Positions 63,055 to 64,000 of a DNA stretch of 64,000 nt are shown in pieces; position 1 is the first letter of the stretch, and each line of letters begins with the position of its first letter. The notes under the pieces were generated by a model. The model was not told where the DNA came from. It made no database searches and saw only the letters and a list, made by a program, of their open reading frames with translations. Position numbers and translations under genes: made by a program. The stretch is from Candidatus Electrothrix aestuarii (GTDB lineage Bacteria; Desulfobacterota; Desulfobulbia; Desulfobulbales; Desulfobulbaceae). The stretch spans positions 2,822,193 to 2,886,192 of the forward strand of contig CP159373.1 of NCBI GenBank assembly GCA_032595685.2, read 5' to 3'.

Positions 63055-63379
63055 AGCTGCTTTTGGGGTCTGTTCAGAGTGAGTAAAAAGAACTCTCGTT
63101 TTCGTTATCTCCCTTTCTTTGGATATTTTGTTGTTGAAAATGCCCTGCTAAAACTATAACCTATTTTATAATAGGATATTTTTCTGCATGACTTCTCGTT
63201 TCTCCTTGTTCGAGAAAATTTCAGGCTATGCCTGATGACTCGTCTTTCGCGGTTCTCAGCCGCAGCCGCAGAAAATACACTATCTTCTCGTAGAAACTTG
63301 AGAAAAGCTGCTGTAGTCAGGGGTTGAGCGTAAGGGCTTTTCTCGTCTTGTTGATATCGACCTGATAGGCTGAAAGAAT
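63055..63379. other. Intergenic stretch before the GAF gene
   Basis: About 325 bases. It has a short hairpin (TTCTCG at 63193 with CGAGAA at 63211) and G/C-rich patches. No gene or known RNA is recognised. It probably holds the promoter of the GAF-domain gene. Confidence 0.5.
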
Positions 63380-64000
63380 ATGAGTAATCAGCGGCAGAAA
63401 GATGTAACCTTAGCCTTAATACTTAATAAGATCAGTACGCTGAATCAGCTTCAGGATGTTAACACGATCTTGGATACCACGCTGTCTGAAGCACGGAGTC
63501 TAACTCATGCCGATGCGGGTTCTATCTTTCTCGTTAACGGAGAGAATTTGGAATTTCGTCATGTGCAGAATGATACCCTTTTTGGCCAAAAAGGTGCAGG
63601 GGCGGCTCGCTATCGAAATGTGAGTGTCCCTATCAGCGAAGATTCCATTGTTGGATTCTCTGCTTTGACCAGGGAGGTCGTGTCCATTGATGATGCCTAT
63701 ACGATATCTTCTGATGTACCGTATAGATTTAACGATTCCTTTGATCGAAAAGGCCATTACCATACCACGTCTATTTTGGCAGTCCCCCTTGTATCACTGG
63801 ATAATCAGAGATTAGTCGGGGTTATGCAGTTGCTTAATGCCCAAGATGGGCAGGGGAGGGTAACAACCTTTTCTGAGCAGAGCAAAATGTGGGTCCAGGT
63901 CTTCAGCAATAATGCTGCCGCTATTATTGAGCGCTGTATGCTGAACCATGAACTTATCCTGCGGATGGTCAAGATGGCGGAATTGCATGACCCACAGGAG
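63380..64000 (+). CDS. GAF-domain signalling protein, cut by the window edge
   Basis: The visible 207 residues start MSNQRQKDVTLALILNKIS. A GAF domain follows (DADAGSIFLV-like SLTHADAGSIFLVNGENL, VPISEDSIVGFSAL, TSILAVPLVSLDNQRLVGVMQLLNA). The last residues (ILRMVKMAELHDPQE) resemble the opening of an HD-GYP domain, which would make it a cyclic-di-GMP phosphodiesterase; this is only a guess as the rest is beyond the window. There is no strong ribosome site. Confidence 0.75.
   Translation, partial: MSNQRQKDVTLALILNKISTLNQLQDVNTILDTTLSEARSLTHADAGSIFLVNGENLEFRHVQNDTLFGQKGAGAARYRNVSVPISEDSIVGFSALTREVVSIDDAYTISSDVPYRFNDSFDRKGHYHTTSILAVPLVSLDNQRLVGVMQLLNAQDGQGRVTTFSEQSKMWVQVFSNNAAAIIERCMLNHELILRMVKMAELHDPQE

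Overview
The window looks like a chromosome segment from an anaerobic, sulfate-reducer-type deltaproteobacterium (Desulfobacterota), most plausibly in the Desulfobulbales/Desulfobulbaceae, the group that includes the cable bacteria. That placement is inference. It rests on a Wood-Ljungdahl gene block, two selenocysteine genes (an HdrA and an MvhD), a cobalamin gene, many PIN/Uma2/Rpn-type accessory genes and interspersed palindromic repeats. No rRNA, tRNA, CRISPR array or complete insertion sequence was seen.

Region 1 (1-15.2 kb, all + strand) is a C1/acetyl-CoA block: folD, CO dehydrogenase (cooS/acsA), a small acidic protein, a MetF domain fused through a long Ala/Glu/Lys helix to the small corrinoid protein subunit (AcsD), acsB and acsC. 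A PIN-type toxin-antitoxin island follows, then a tandem HdrA and an MvhD. In both of these an in-frame TGA sits where a conserved cysteine is expected and is followed by a SECIS-like hairpin. HdrA plus MvhD next to MetF suggests a flavin-based electron-transfer module feeding methylene-H4F reduction, or draining methyl-H4F oxidation.

Region 2 (15.2-18.3 kb) is accessory: a Phd/RelE pair, a Uma2 protein, and an intact Rpn-type nuclease beside an internally deleted copy. Region 3 (18.3-25.7 kb) carries envelope or secreted proteins: an A/T-rich trypsin-like protease with SLH repeats and a 1789-residue multidomain protein ending in RCC1 repeats. Region 4 (25.9-27.4 kb) holds ppnP and cbiG.

Region 5 (27.8-42.2 kb, + strand) is the most unusual part. 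An RND/MMPL exporter, a LolA-like periplasmic protein and an outer-membrane barrel lead into one giant iterative polyketide synthase. Its order, KS-AT-ACP-KR-DH-PPTase plus two hotdog/thioesterase domains, matches enediyne/polyene synthases with the normally separate thioesterase fused on. recQ overlaps its stop codon. The layout suggests a polyene-type lipid or pigment that is exported to the outer membrane.

Region 6 (42.2-52.8 kb, - strand) has a PAS histidine kinase, a second PIN pair, decayed nuclease fragments, Uma2, a Cdd1-like protein and a compact operon: a membrane TPR protein, a secreted caspase-like protease with a Lcl/DUF1566-like tail, and two CsgG-like envelope proteins. Region 7 (53-64 kb) has a 21-bp tandem repeat, an OmpR-type two-component pair divergent from an M16 protease, gmhB, a DHH-CBS-poly(A) polymerase fusion, an M50 protease and a GAF protein cut by the window edge.
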